Assembly (NCBI GenBank): GCA_900315015.1
Contig: OMXJ01000007.1
Location: forward strand, 1-64,000
Source: an uncultured Eubacteriales bacterium
GTDB lineage: Bacteria; Bacillota; Clostridia; Lachnospirales; Lachnospiraceae
Direction: 5' to 3'
DNA length: 64,000 nucleotides
This document shows positions 8,102 to 18,600 of the stretch, in pieces. A program made the position numbers and the translations under genes. The notes beneath the pieces are model-generated. The model saw nothing but the letters and a program-made list of their open reading frames with translations, did no database searches and had not been told where the DNA came from. Numbering within the stretch: position 1 is the first letter of the stretch; the number at the start of each line of letters is the position of its first letter.

Positions 8102-9589
8102 ATGCAAAAATATATTATGGCATTAGATCAGGGAACTACAAGTTCTAGATGTATTTTGTTTGATGAGATGGGCAGCATCAGGTCTATGGCGCAGCAGGAA
8201 TTTGAGCAGATTTATCCCAATCCGGGGTGGGTTGAGCAGAATCCAAGAGAGATCTGGTCTTCGCAGCTTGCAGCGGCGGTTGAGGCTATGGGAAGACTCG
8301 GTATTACCATTGATGAGGTTGCAGGAATAGGTATCACTAATCAGAGAGAAACAACCATTGTGTGGGATAAGAAAACTGGTCAGCCTGTGTATAATGCCAT
8401 TGTATGGCAGTGCCGCAGAACTTCGGATATGATAGAAAAGCTCTGCAGCGACGGGCTTAAGGAATATGTAAGAACGACAACCGGGCTGATTCCGGATGCA
8501 TATTTTAGTGCAAGTAAAATTGCCTGGATTCTTGAAAATGTAGAGGGTGTCCGCGAAAAGGCTGATAGGGGCGAGCTTGCCTTTGGTACAGTTGACAGCT
8601 GGCTTATCTGGAACCTTACAAAGGGCAGGGTACACGCTACTGATTATACGAATGCTTCAAGGACAATGCTCTTTGATATTCATAATTTAAAGTGGGACGA
8701 AAAGCTTTTAGAGTACTTTAAGATACCAAAGGAAATGCTCCCTGAGGTAAAGCCTTCAAGCTGTTTATTTGGAAATACAGAGGGCAGCGTAATAGGTGGA
8801 AGTGTTCCTATTGGAGGAGTTGCAGGCGATCAGCAGTCAGCTCTTTTTGGACAGTGCTGTTTTGAAAGAGGAGATGTCAAGAATACCTACGGAACAGGAA
8901 GCTTTATCCTCATGAACACCGGAAAGGAAGCGGTGAATTCAAAGAATGGCCTCTTAACTACTATAGCAGCAGGATGTGATGATAATGTGGACTATGCCCT
9001 TGAGGGAAGTGTTTTTGTTGCAGGTGCAGCAGTGCAGTGGCTAAGAGATGGAATTAAAATTATAAAGAATGCTGCAGAATCGGAGGCTCTTGCGACTTCG
9101 GTAGAGGATTCTAATGGGGTTTACATTGTCCCTGCCTTTACAGGTCTTGGAGCTCCTTACTGGAATCCATATGCTAGAGGAACTGTCTTTGGACTTACAA
9201 GAGGCGTAAGCAGAGGACATTTTGTGCGCGCAATGCTTGAATCCATAGCATATCAGACAAATGATGTAATTAATGCGATGGAGGAGGATGCGGGAGCTAG
9301 ACTAGGCAGCCTTAAGGTAGACGGAGGTGCTAGTGCAAATAACTTTCTTATGCAGTTCCAGTCTGATATTACAGATACGAAGGTAATGAGGCCTGAGACA
9401 ATAGAGACTACTGCGCTTGGCGCTGCTTACCTTGCAGGCCTTTCTACAGGGTATTTTGGCAGCAAGGAAGAAATAAAGAGAAAGTGGGCAGTAGGCAGGG
9501 AATTTACGCCTTCCATGGATGATGGCGAAAGAGATGAGAGATTAGCCAAGTGGAAACTTGCGGTTAAGTGCTCTATGGAGTTCAGGTAA
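8102..9589 (+). CDS. glpK: Glycerol kinase
   Basis: FGGY-family kinase making glycerol-3-phosphate in the cytoplasm. [10 protein letters not shown] near the N-terminus is the ATP-binding signature, with [13 protein letters not shown] and NTYGTGSF downstream. Length 495 is normal. ATG 8102 is chosen for GGAGG at 8089-8093; an in-frame upstream start at 8036 lacks a site. Odd: many Firmicute GlpK proteins have a HFYG-type His before VPI that is phosphorylated by HPr. Here that stretch reads [12 protein letters not shown] with no His, so PTS activation is unlikely. No glpF or glpD is adjacent; the aquaporin at 56.8 kb is distant. Confidence 0.93.
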   Translation: MQKYIMALDQGTTSSRCILFDEMGSIRSMAQQEFEQIYPNPGWVEQNPREIWSSQLAAAVEAMGRLGITIDEVAGIGITNQRETTIVWDKKTGQPVYNAIVWQCRRTSDMIEKLCSDGLKEYVRTTTGLIPDAYFSASKIAWILENVEGVREKADRGELAFGTVDSWLIWNLTKGRVHATDYTNASRTMLFDIHNLKWDEKLLEYFKIPKEMLPEVKPSSCLFGNTEGSVIGGSVPIGGVAGDQQSALFGQCCFERGDVKNTYGTGSFILMNTGKEAVNSKNGLLTTIAAGCDDNVDYALEGSVFVAGAAVQWLRDGIKIIKNAAESEALATSVEDSNGVYIVPAFTGLGAPYWNPYARGTVFGLTRGVSRGHFVRAMLESIAYQTNDVINAMEEDAGARLGSLKVDGGASANNFLMQFQSDITDTKVMRPETIETTALGAAYLAGLSTGYFGSKEEIKRKWAVGREFTPSMDDGERDERLAKWKLAVKCSMEFR

Positions 9590-9634
9590 AAAAGAATAAG
9601 TATTTTACGTGAAATTATGGCTATGCTCTTTTCC

Positions 9635-9663
9635 TTGAATCGGTAAAATTTGTATGTTATACT
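9635..9663 (+). promoter_or_regulatory. Promoter of the Ala/Thr-rich lipoprotein
   Basis: TTGAAT at 9635-9640, 17-base spacer, TATACT at 9658-9663. A leader of about 75 bases follows before the ATG at 9744. Confidence 0.8.
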
Positions 9664-9743
9664 TATTCTGATAGGTTATCTCCATATGGCTTACATTAGC
9701 ATAAAGAGGTGATTATTTTCTAACAAGTTACAAGGAGGAATTT

Positions 9744-10475
9744 ATGAAGAAAAAGATTTTAGGAATCGTGCTTGCATTAGGACTTATGTGTTCATTTACA
9801 GCATGTGGAAGCAGCAACGATGCCGCTACAGCAACTACTGCAGCAACAACTGCAGCGACAGAGGCGGTGGCAGAAGCTACGACAGAAGCGGGGGCAGCGG
9901 TGGCAGAAGCTACGACAGAGGCTACGACAGAAGCTACAACAGAAGCTACGACAGAAGCTACAACAACTACTACTGAGGCTGCAGCAGAGATTAAGCTTAG
10001 ACTTAATGTGCTCTACAACGATTCAGATAGTAACTATTATTCAACAGAAGTCAGTGCCGACGAGGTTACTGTTACAGAAAACGGACAGTATGAGCTGACC
10101 TTTGATTGTGCTACAGACCTAACCGATAATGCAAAGACAGCAGGTGTAAGAAATCTTCAGCACCTTACAGCTATCTTCGTATATGATCAGGCAGTCAGAG
10201 ATGGAAGCGAGGCAGCTTCTCCCCTTAAGACAGCTGATATCAGATGGGATAAGGTAGTAGTTGACGGAGTAGAGCTTGCAGTTACTAATTCTGATTTTAA
10301 GTCAGCACTTAAGTCAAATGGTATCTTCGATACAAATGATCCTATTAATTCATGGGATGGAAGTGCAGTTGAGGGAATGGTTGAAGCAGGAGAGCATGTT
10401 TTAGATTTTGCTGATAATGAGAATCCTCAGAAGATTACAGTTACCTTTACTATTGATAATCTTGAATTCAAGTAA
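9744..10475 (+). CDS. Secreted lipoprotein, Thr/Ala-rich stalk plus beta domain
   Basis: Residues 1-21 form a lipoprotein signal with lipobox SFTAC, so the protein is anchored on the outer face of the membrane. Residues 25-80 are an Ala/Thr/Glu stalk of repeated EATT units, encoded by 12-base repeats. Residues 85-243 look like an all-beta domain rich in Asp and aromatic residues, with features of a carbohydrate-binding sandwich. Function is not known to me; a cell-surface binding or sensing role is inference. GGAGG at 9734-9738 supports the start. Confidence 0.8.
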   Translation: MKKKILGIVLALGLMCSFTACGSSNDAATATTAATTAATEAVAEATTEAGAAVAEATTEATTEATTEATTEATTTTTEAAAEIKLRLNVLYNDSDSNYYSTEVSADEVTVTENGQYELTFDCATDLTDNAKTAGVRNLQHLTAIFVYDQAVRDGSEAASPLKTADIRWDKVVVDGVELAVTNSDFKSALKSNGIFDTNDPINSWDGSAVEGMVEAGEHVLDFADNENPQKITVTFTIDNLEFK

Positions 10476-10569
10476 TTGCCGCTATGATGCTGAAACTTGA
10501 AGAGGCATTTATAATAATGAATTTAGAGTGAGCTTTAAAAGTGAGCTTTAAAGCTTACCTTTGATAAAA

Positions 10570-10620
10570 AAATAAAGAGACTGCTTTTTAACTATATAGT
10601 TAAAAGGCAGTCTCTTTTTG
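10570..10620. terminator. Bidirectional terminator between lipoprotein and queT
   Basis: A 21-bp stem (10574-10594 with 10597-10617, one G-U pair) has a T-rich end on the + strand and an A-rich start that serves as the U tract on the minus strand. It separates two convergent genes. Confidence 0.9.
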
Positions 10621-10699
10621 AGCCTTTTTGAATACTATTTTAATTACTTGTTTTTTTCTAAATTGATAAAGTTATTAATGCCATTAATTATTGAATGAA

Positions 10700-11293
10700 C
10701 TATTTTGATAATATTATATTTCTTCTCTTGTTCATTGCGATGCCGAGCATTACACCAAGGATTTCTGCTGAAATGATTTCTCCGGCACCTACTGTGATTA
10801 TAAGGAACCAGATAGGTGTTGCATCTGCGTAAGCAAAACGGATTACTGGTGGAATGATGAGCATGTTAGAAATAACTGTTGGGATAGGAGTAAGAAGCAT
10901 TCCTACTGGTATTCCCATAAGCTTTTTTTCGATGCTGCTAAGGCTGGCTGAAGTGTCACCTTTTCTTTTTAAAGCGCTATTTTTGAAATATCTGCTTATG
11001 ATATATCCGAATAATACTCCGATAAAGGAAGCAAGGGTTCCAAAAACAACATCAGGCAAGGCAAGCCCTGTTACAAGGTTTGCGATAAGGCAGCCGATTG
11101 TTACACCAGCAACTGCAGCAGGAGTAAAGAAAGGAAGCACACTTAAGGCTTCAGCAAGTCTTACCTGAACTACACCTGAACTGAATGGCCATATCAGAAC
11201 TAGCACAACATAGATTGCAGCAATGATAGCGGCTTCAGCCATGTATCTGGTGCTGAAAACACTTTTACGGGTTACATTTGATTCACTTGTCAT
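10700..11293 (-). CDS. queT: QueT-family queuosine-precursor transporter (ECF S component)
   Basis: Membrane protein of 197 residues with five to six helices. VQVRLAEALSVLPFFTPAAVAG and IGCLIANL match the QueT (DUF988) family, which binds a queuosine precursor such as preQ1 and works with a shared ECF energizing module. No EcfA or EcfT is nearby, as usual for group II ECF systems. The leader contains a probable preQ1-I aptamer, which supports the substrate. The ribosome site is weak (AGAAAG). With tgt at 40.8 kb it suggests queuosine salvage. Confidence 0.88.
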   Translation of the reverse strand: MTSESNVTRKSVFSTRYMAEAAIIAAIYVVLVLIWPFSSGVVQVRLAEALSVLPFFTPAAVAGVTIGCLIANLVTGLALPDVVFGTLASFIGVLFGYIISRYFKNSALKRKGDTSASLSSIEKKLMGIPVGMLLTPIPTVISNMLIIPPVIRFAYADATPIWFLIITVGAGEIISAEILGVMLGIAMNKRRNIILSK

Positions 11294-11324
11294 TTTAATA
11301 CACTTTCTGCGCTGTATTCTGCGC

Positions 11325-11366
11325 CCTTTAGTTTTGTTTTACTTGAGGAAGGTCTCGAACTCAAGT
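11325..11366 (-). promoter_or_regulatory. preQ1-I riboswitch aptamer upstream of queT
   Basis: On the minus strand the P1 stem ACTTGAG/CTCAAGT encloses the loop TTCGAGACCTTC. It is followed by an A-rich tail TAAAACAAAACTAAAGG. Both the loop start UUCG and the tail ACAAAACUAAAGG match the preQ1-I class (short H-type pseudoknot). It lies about 30 bases before the queT start. It has not been tested with a covariance model; the class call rests on motif match plus the downstream transporter. Confidence 0.72.
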
Positions 11367-11442
11367 ACTGCATTATCCGATTGTAAATAGAAAAACAAAT
11401 TTTGTCAAATAAAAAATGTGTGAAGTAAATGAAGGAAAGTTG

Positions 11443-11471
11443 TTGAAAAATACCCTGCAAGGTGCTATAAT
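11443..11471 (+). promoter_or_regulatory. Promoter of ridA
   Basis: TTGAAA at 11443-11448, 17-base spacer, perfect TATAAT at 11466-11471. Confidence 0.88.
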
Positions 11472-11531
11472 TTTTTCAGTTGGCTTCTATGATTTATAGA
11501 AGAAATATAAGTACTTGAAAGGAAGATAATT

Positions 11532-11918
11532 ATGAATAAACAGACAATAATGGCAGAGAATGCACCAGCAGCAGTAGGACCATATGTTCATGCAGTTAAG
11601 GTAGGAAATCTTGTATTTGCATCAGGACAGCTCGGACTTGATCCTGTTACAAACACACTTCCAGAGGGCGTTGAGGCTCAGGCTGAGCAGTCATTAAAGA
11701 ATATCGGCGCTGTTTTAAAGGCAGCAGGATGCTCTTATGAGGATGTAGTTAAGACTACTATTTTCCTTGCTGACATCAATGATTTTGCAGCAATCAATGC
11801 CATTTACTCAAAGTATTTTACAGGAAGCGACACACCAGCTCGTTCATGTGTTCAGGCAGGTGCTATTCCAAAGGGCGGCCTTTTCGAGATGGAAGTTATC
11901 GCAGTTACTAAGGACTGA
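11532..11918 (+). CDS. ridA: RidA reactive intermediate/imine deaminase
   Basis: Hydrolyses reactive enamine/imine intermediates made by PLP enzymes, protecting metabolism. At 128 residues it has the YjgF fold signatures NLVFASGQLG, the carboxylate-binding Arg in PARSCVQ and the catalytic-site Glu in FEMEVIAV. AAAGGA precedes the ATG. It is monocistronic, with its own promoter and terminator. Confidence 0.95.
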   Translation: MNKQTIMAENAPAAVGPYVHAVKVGNLVFASGQLGLDPVTNTLPEGVEAQAEQSLKNIGAVLKAAGCSYEDVVKTTIFLADINDFAAINAIYSKYFTGSDTPARSCVQAGAIPKGGLFEMEVIAVTKD

Positions 11919-11941
11919 TAATTAAAGAAAATACTATAAAG

Positions 11942-11979
11942 AAAATCCATGGCTTATAAGAGCTGTGGATTTTTTTTCT
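11942..11979 (+). terminator. Intrinsic terminator after ridA
   Basis: Stem AAATCCATGGC / GCTGTGGATTT with a short loop followed by eight T, 25 bases after the ridA stop. Confidence 0.88.
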
Positions 11980-12036
11980 GTTTTATTCAAAAATACTGAA
12001 ATAGGTTTTTTGTTTATTTTTTTATACGCTAAGATG

Positions 12037-12045
12037 TGGTATAAT
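12037..12045 (+). promoter_or_regulatory. Extended -10 promoter of addB
   Basis: TGG directly before TATAAT (12040-12045) makes an extended -10; no good -35 is present. Confidence 0.65.
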
Positions 12046-12080
12046 TGTATTTAGAATATTTGTTGAATTGGGAGGATGGT

Positions 12081-15000
12081 ATGCCTGCAAAAATACATAT
12101 TATTTACGGAGAAGCGGGAAGTGGAAAGAGCACTGAAATAAGAAGACTTCTGCTTGCAAAGGGAAAAGAGGAGACAGATAGAAAATGCATCCTTATAGTT
12201 CCTGAGCAGGCTACTCTTGCTGCGCAAAAAAGCATCGTAAGTGAGGCGCAGGGCGGTGTCATAATGAATATTGATGTTATAAGCCCTATGCGTCTTTCAA
12301 TGGAGCTCTTTGCTGCAGCTGGTGTTTTTGAGGTAAATGTTCTTGATGATACCGCAAAAAGTCTTATCATTAAAAAGTCAGCAATAGAGCACGCTGCAGA
12401 GCTTGGGATTTTAGCAGGAAGCATGAATAAGCAGGGCTTTGTTGATGAAATGAAGTCTCTTTTTTCTGAATTTATGATGTATGGGATTTCAGAGGAGGAT
12501 ATAAGAGGTGTTTTAGATAAGCAGGAGGATGGAAGATTTAAGGAAAAGCTATCCGATATCCTTGTGCTCTATAAGGCCTTTAATGATTTTACAAGGGAAA
12601 GATTTGTTACTGCTGAGGGCTATCTTTCAGAGGCAGTAAGCGCAGCAAAAAGAGCTGTTCTTGAAAAAGAAGATGAAGAGAGCGAATTTCTTCTAAGAGA
12701 AAAGGTGCGCTGCGTTAATAGCATAGTTAATGGAGCAATAGTCTGCTTTGATGATTTTACAGGCTTTACTCCTTCTCAGGAAAAGCTGATCGACTTTATA
12801 ATGCAAAATGCCAAAGAGGTGTATTTTGCAATTACCATGGATGAAAAGAGCTTTAACTGTTTTTACCCGGCAGAAAGGCACTTTTACTATATCAGTGAAA
12901 AATTCTGCAAAAAGATACGTGATTTAGCTAAGAAGGCAGGCTGCAAGGAGGTTTCCGGAAGCTTTTTATCAGGAGATAAAAGGCATGAAAATAGTAAGGA
13001 TAGCTTTGGAGTATCGATTAATTCCCTTGGCAATATTCAGGCAGAAATTAAAAAGGCAGCAGTTACCATAAAGGAGCTTGTGCGTGATAAAGGCTTTAGG
13101 TATGGAGAAATTGCGGTTGTAACAGGAGACCTTGATTCCTACGGAAAAAAGCTTGAAAGAGAGCTTAAGGAGACGGAAATTCCTTGCTATCTTGACATGA
13201 AGCCAGGTATTTTTGAAAATCCGTTAGTTGAATTTGTATTATCACCTTTTGATATCATTGCAACTGACTATTCTTACACCTCGGTGCTCCGTTTTATCAA
13301 GAATAAGTACGGAAGAGCTGCCATTTCAAAAATGTTAAAAGAAAAGGGCTTTGAGGAGAAAGATCTAGAATCCGGAGGGCTTTTTGATGAATTCGATAAT
13401 TATGTGCTTGCAAGAGGAATCAGAAGGCATGGCGCTTATGGTAAGAGTTTTGATAAAAGATATAGGACAAATCACACTCTTTCTCTAGAGAGCATTGATA
13501 AGGTAAGGGAGGCTGTATTTGATTTTTTAGAGCCTTTATATACGGTGTTTATTAGAAAATCTCTAGCAGGAGATAAGCTAAGGGCGTTTTATGAAATGCT
13601 TGAGAAAAGTGCCTGCTATGAGGAGATTGAAGAAAAGGATAATTTTTCGCGCTCTGTTTATGAAAAGATAATAGAGCTTATCGGCAGAATGTTTGATCTT
13701 TTAGCAAAGGATGAGATGGATGCAGAGGAATTTGCTGAGGTCTTTAATGCAGGAATCAGGGATATGAAAGTCGGAACCGTTCCTGCAGGTAATGATTTAG
13801 TTCTCATATGCGATGTTACTAGAAGCAGAATTTCAAATATTAAAGCTCTCCTTCTCCTTGGTGCAAATGAAGGAAAGCTGGCTGTTTTAACTGAAAACGG
13901 CGGATTGTTATCTGATAGGGATAGGGAAATATTTGCCATGAATGATTTAGAGCTTGCTCCAAATCTTCGTCAGCAGGCTAGCGTGGCTGATTTTTATATC
14001 TATACAATACTTAATAAGGCAGAAAATTTTCTTTATATTTCCTATTCAAAGTATAGCGAGGATGGAAAGGAACTTATTCCGGCATCTCAGATAAAGGGAA
14101 TAAAGAGGCTTTTAAAAGGAGACCTCAGCAGTACGATTGAGCAAGAGGGGGATTTTGATAAAGGAGATAGCTTTCGTGCAGAGCTTTTAGAAAAGCTCTC
14201 TGATGATAATGGTTTTGGAAGCTTTACCAGGATCCTTGGGGATATTGCTGCGGGAAAAGAGCCATCAGAAGAGGATAAAATTCTCTTTAAGGTGATATAT
14301 GATTATCTCTTAGATAGCAAGAAAAATGGCAGAGATAATATTTATAAGATAGACCTTGAGGAAATTGCAGAGAATGCTTTTGTCTGCAATCTTCCGCTTT
14401 TACTTTCTAAAGAAAACCTTGATATGCGTGAAATAGGAAACATGAGCATTACAAGGCTTGAGGAGTTTGCTAGCTGTCCTTTCAAGGAATTTTTAGAGCA
14501 TGAAGTAAAGCTTGAGGAAAGAGCCGAATATAAGATCAGCGTTCCGGATATAGGAAATTATTATCATAAGGCCATGGAGCTCTTTGGAGAGGGTATATTA
14601 AGTGAAGGAATCGGCTGGAGAGCTGATCCTTTAGAGGATAAAGCGGTAAGAAGAAAAAGAATTGAAGCTTTGACAAATAGGTGTGTAATAGAGGCTCTAG
14701 AGGATACTTCAATGGATATATTCGAGAGCTCTAGGCGTAATAGTTTTATCTATGAAATGCTAAGTGATAATGTAAGAAGATCTGTTGAGACAATACTCTA
14801 TCAGGTAGAAGCAGGTGATTTTACACCTTACCGTTTTGAGCAGAAATTCGAAATGATGCTTCCTGCCGGCCTTAAACTGGTAGGTAAGATAGACAGAACT
14901 GATATTGCAAAGGGAAAAATAGAAGACGGCACTGAAACTGATTTCATAAGAGTTATTGACTATAAGTCGAATAAAAAAAAGAACATTGTATATGGTGATT

Positions 15001-15617
15001 GCTATTCGGGCCTTGCCTTGCAGCTTGGAGTTTATTCTAACGTTGTAGAAAAAATGTTTAAAAATAATCCTAAATCGGTTTCTGTACTTTATTTTGGTAT
15101 TCAAAATCCTACAATTGATGAAAGTGAAGATATTTTTAAGATTGTAGGTGATAAAACTAATGATATAGGATTATACCTTGAAAGAATGAAGGCTGCAGCT
15201 GATAAGAAAATAACCGCTGAGATGAAAATGAAGGGATTAACGGCCTTTGATCCTCTTGCACTGCGCATGACAGATTATAAGCTCTCAAATGAGAATGGGA
15301 TTCTTATACCGAGCTCGGCGTCAGATGTCATTTCTGCTAAACTTAAAAAAGACGGACAGCCTGATAGTAAATCTGAGCTGATAGATACAGAGCTCTTTAA
15401 GCGTTTTGGGGAGTTCTCAGTTAAAAAGGCAGATGAAATAGGAAGAAGACTTCTTTCAGGAGAGGTTTCAATAAAGCCTAAGAGCAATAGTAAAGGGGAT
15501 GCGCCTTGCGCGTTTTGCAAGTATCATGGAATCTGTGGTTTTGACACTAGAGTTCCGGGCTTTAGAAGAGGAGCCGCAGAAAAGATGAAGATGGCTGAAT
15601 TCTTTAATGCTATTTAA
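12081..15617 (+). CDS. addB: AddB subunit of the AddAB helicase-nuclease
   Basis: Partner of AddA in double-strand break resection and Chi recognition. Walker A GEAGSGKS lies at residues 10-17. The iron-sulfur ligands are C799, C1143, C1146 and C1152, the same CxxC-x5-C layout as in B. subtilis. The nuclease motif is D960-Y-K962. The 1178 residues are normal. ATG 12081 is preferred to an upstream in-frame start because GGGAGG lies 5 bases before it. addA follows after 43 bases as an operon. All catalytic residues appear intact. Confidence 0.95.
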   Translation: MPAKIHIIYGEAGSGKSTEIRRLLLAKGKEETDRKCILIVPEQATLAAQKSIVSEAQGGVIMNIDVISPMRLSMELFAAAGVFEVNVLDDTAKSLIIKKSAIEHAAELGILAGSMNKQGFVDEMKSLFSEFMMYGISEEDIRGVLDKQEDGRFKEKLSDILVLYKAFNDFTRERFVTAEGYLSEAVSAAKRAVLEKEDEESEFLLREKVRCVNSIVNGAIVCFDDFTGFTPSQEKLIDFIMQNAKEVYFAITMDEKSFNCFYPAERHFYYISEKFCKKIRDLAKKAGCKEVSGSFLSGDKRHENSKDSFGVSINSLGNIQAEIKKAAVTIKELVRDKGFRYGEIAVVTGDLDSYGKKLERELKETEIPCYLDMKPGIFENPLVEFVLSPFDIIATDYSYTSVLRFIKNKYGRAAISKMLKEKGFEEKDLESGGLFDEFDNYVLARGIRRHGAYGKSFDKRYRTNHTLSLESIDKVREAVFDFLEPLYTVFIRKSLAGDKLRAFYEMLEKSACYEEIEEKDNFSRSVYEKIIELIGRMFDLLAKDEMDAEEFAEVFNAGIRDMKVGTVPAGNDLVLICDVTRSRISNIKALLLLGANEGKLAVLTENGGLLSDRDREIFAMNDLELAPNLRQQASVADFYIYTILNKAENFLYISYSKYSEDGKELIPASQIKGIKRLLKGDLSSTIEQEGDFDKGDSFRAELLEKLSDDNGFGSFTRILGDIAAGKEPSEEDKILFKVIYDYLLDSKKNGRDNIYKIDLEEIAENAFVCNLPLLLSKENLDMREIGNMSITRLEEFASCPFKEFLEHEVKLEERAEYKISVPDIGNYYHKAMELFGEGILSEGIGWRADPLEDKAVRRKRIEALTNRCVIEALEDTSMDIFESSRRNSFIYEMLSDNVRRSVETILYQVEAGDFTPYRFEQKFEMMLPAGLKLVGKIDRTDIAKGKIEDGTETDFIRVIDYKSNKKKNIVYGDCYSGLALQLGVYSNVVEKMFKNNPKSVSVLYFGIQNPTIDESEDIFKIVGDKTNDIGLYLERMKAAADKKITAEMKMKGLTAFDPLALRMTDYKLSNENGILIPSSASDVISAKLKKDGQPDSKSELIDTELFKRFGEFSVKKADEIGRRLLSGEVSIKPKSNSKGDAPCAFCKYHGICGFDTRVPGFRRGAAEKMKMAEFFNAI

Positions 15618-15660
15618 TGTTTGATAAGGTGCTATTAGATTTTATAATCAGAGGTAAAAA

Positions 15661-18600
15661 ATGAGCGAAAAGAGATGGACGGATAGCCAGAAAAAAGCAA
15701 TAGAGCTTCGCGGAAGTGATATTTTAGTTTCCGCCGGAGCGGGCTCTGGTAAGACAGCGGTTCTAGTTGAAAGAATTCTTCAGCTAGTGCTTGATGAGAA
15801 TAATGATATAGATATTGATAATCTGCTTGTCGTGACCTTTACTCGTGCTGCAGCTGCGCAGATGAGGGATAAAATAGGTGAGGGCATGGATAAGAGGCTT
15901 CTTTTGGCAGAGGAGGCAAAGGATGAAGAGCTTGAAGCTAAGATATTGAGGCAAAAGCACCTTCTTGCAGGTGCGAGAATCTGCACAATAGATAGCTTTT
16001 GTTCTTATGTTGTTAAAAACTATTTTTCAAACATCGACCTTTCTCCAGATTACAGGATAATGGATAAGGGAGAAGGTGAGCTTATTTATAGGGATGCAAT
16101 GGATGAAATGCTTGAAGAGGCCTATGAAGAGCCGTTTGAAGGTTTTGAACTCTTGGTAAAGGGCTTTTCAGATTCTAAAAGTGATAAGAAAATCGAGGAA
16201 ATAGTAAGAAAAGTCTTTTATATGTCTGAGACCGTTGTAAATCCTGAAAAGTGGCTTGTTGAATTAGATAAGAAAGAGTTTGAGGAATATGAAAAAGAAG
16301 CGGTAGGGGCTATTTTAGAAAATGCAGGAAGAATGCTGAGGCTTACGGAAAGAAATATAAAAAAGACTCAGGCTGATGATTTTGTATGGGATAAAGAAAA
16401 GGAAGTACTAGATGCGGATAAGAAAGGCATTTTAGCCTTTCTAGAAAAGGTTTCTAAAGAAGGAACTACTCTTGAAAATATTTTAGAGGCAATAGACCTG
16501 ATTAAATTTGGAAAAGTTAAGACAATTCAGAATAGGAGTTTTGAAAAGCTTGATAATCCAGAGGAGGCTAGTGGGATATATGAAGCTTTTAAGGCCTTAA
16601 GGGAGAGAACAAAGGAAATACTTAAAGGTATATTTGAGGACTATCTCTTTATGCCTTATTCACTTATGGTGCATTTTAATGAGAAAAGCGGAATATATAT
16701 AAAGGCGATAGCAGAGCTTACAAGGCGGTTTAGAAAAGTGCTCAGTAAAGAGAAGGCAAGGAAGGGAGTCCTTGAATTTTCAGACCTGAGCCACTATGCG
16801 CTCTCAATCCTTACAAATGAAGACGGTGAGCCTACTAGTGCTGCAAGAGAGCTAGCTGGTGAGTATAAGGCCATTATAATAGATGAGTATCAGGATTCGA
16901 GCATGCTTCAGGAGGCGATTTTAAAAAGCATCTGTGATGCTTCGGATGGAAAGACGAATATGTTTATGGTCGGTGACATAAAGCAGAGCATTTACGCCTT
17001 TAGACAGGCAAGACCGGAGCTCTTTATGGAAAAGTATGAGAGCTTTGATAAGGCGTTTGGTGAAGCGGAAAAGGGAGCTTTAGTAGAAAAAGACTGCAAT
17101 GGGCAGCTTGTAGTTATGAATACCAACTTTAGAAGCAGAAAGGAAGTACTTGACAGCGTTGATATGGTATTTGAGGCAGTAATGCATAAGAGCGTAGGCG
17201 CTGTTGAATACGATGAGGATGCAAGCCTTAAGCCGGGGATGGAGTATCCTGCGCCTGAAAGGGAGGGGGATTATGTTACCGAGCTTCTTTTAGCTGTTCC
17301 GGAAGATGGTGAAGATGAGGGTTCTGATAGCGGAGAATATGACATTTCTACAGATGTAGAAGAAGAGGGCGGAGAAGGTGATGAAGGCAGCTCTAGCGAG
17401 AACGGAGAGTCAGCCGAGGAAGTTAAAAAGAGCGAGGCTGAGGCCCTTGTTATAGTAAATAGGATCCGTGAAATAATAGCTGAGGATGGTCTTAAGGTCA
17501 CTGATGAAGAGTTAGATGAAAATGGAAAAAAGAAGCTTAGAAAAGCCAGGATGAGCGATATAGCTGTTCTTGTAAGAAGCAGGACCAATATCAGCAATTA
17601 CATAAAGGTATTTGAAGAAAATGGCATTGAAGCTGTTGCTGAGCAGGTGAGCGGATATTTTGCAAGCACTGAAATTGAAAGAACGCTGAATTACCTAAGG
17701 ATAATAGATAATCCGCTTCAGGATATCCCTTTTGCAAGTGTGCTTAGCTCGGTATATGTCGGAATTAGTGCAGATGAGCTTGCTGAAATTACTTTTTTAG
17801 CAAGAAAAGCTTATAGAGAAAAGCTTTCAGCAGATAATGAGGGGGCAGGAAATGAAAAGCCTGATGATAAGTATAATGCTAAGTCTAGCGCCAAGTATAC
17901 TACGCCCTATCTTGCAAATGCAGTAAGCTGGTATGCTGAAAATGGTGCGAGAGAAGAATTAAAAACAAAGCTCAATAGTTTTTTAAGTGAATTATCAGAG
18001 TTCAGGAAGTATTCTGCAGCCCATTCAGTTACAGAGCTGATAGAAAAGCTCTATGACGATACTAAAGTGCTCTATAAGGTTTCGGCAATGCCGGACGGTG
18101 AAAGAAGAAAGGGCAATTTAAAGAAGCTTGAAGAAAATGCTAGAAATTTTGAAGCGACGAGCTTTAGAGGCCTGTTTGAATTTCTGCGTTATGTTCAAAG
18201 GCTTATTGATAATGACGTGGATTATGGCCTTGCAGATAGCAGCCTTGGGCCGGATGTGCTTAAGGTAATGACAATTCATGGCAGTAAGGGACTTGAGTTC
18301 CCTATTGTTTTTGTAGCTGGTATTGACCATAATTTCAATGATAAGGATCTAAAGGGAAGCGTTATGATAAACGCTGATCTTGGCATCGGACTTAGATATG
18401 TCGGAAATGAAGATGAGAAGTTCAAGGTAGATACCTTGGCTCAGAAAATGATAAAAAGAAGAAATGAGGCAAATAGCAGAGGAGAAGAGCTGAGAGTTCT
18501 TTATGTCGCAATGACTAGAGCTAAGGAAAAGCTTATTCTTACCGGAGCCCTGAATGGGGAAGGAAAAAAAGTAGCCGAAAGATTTGATAGTTGGGAATCA

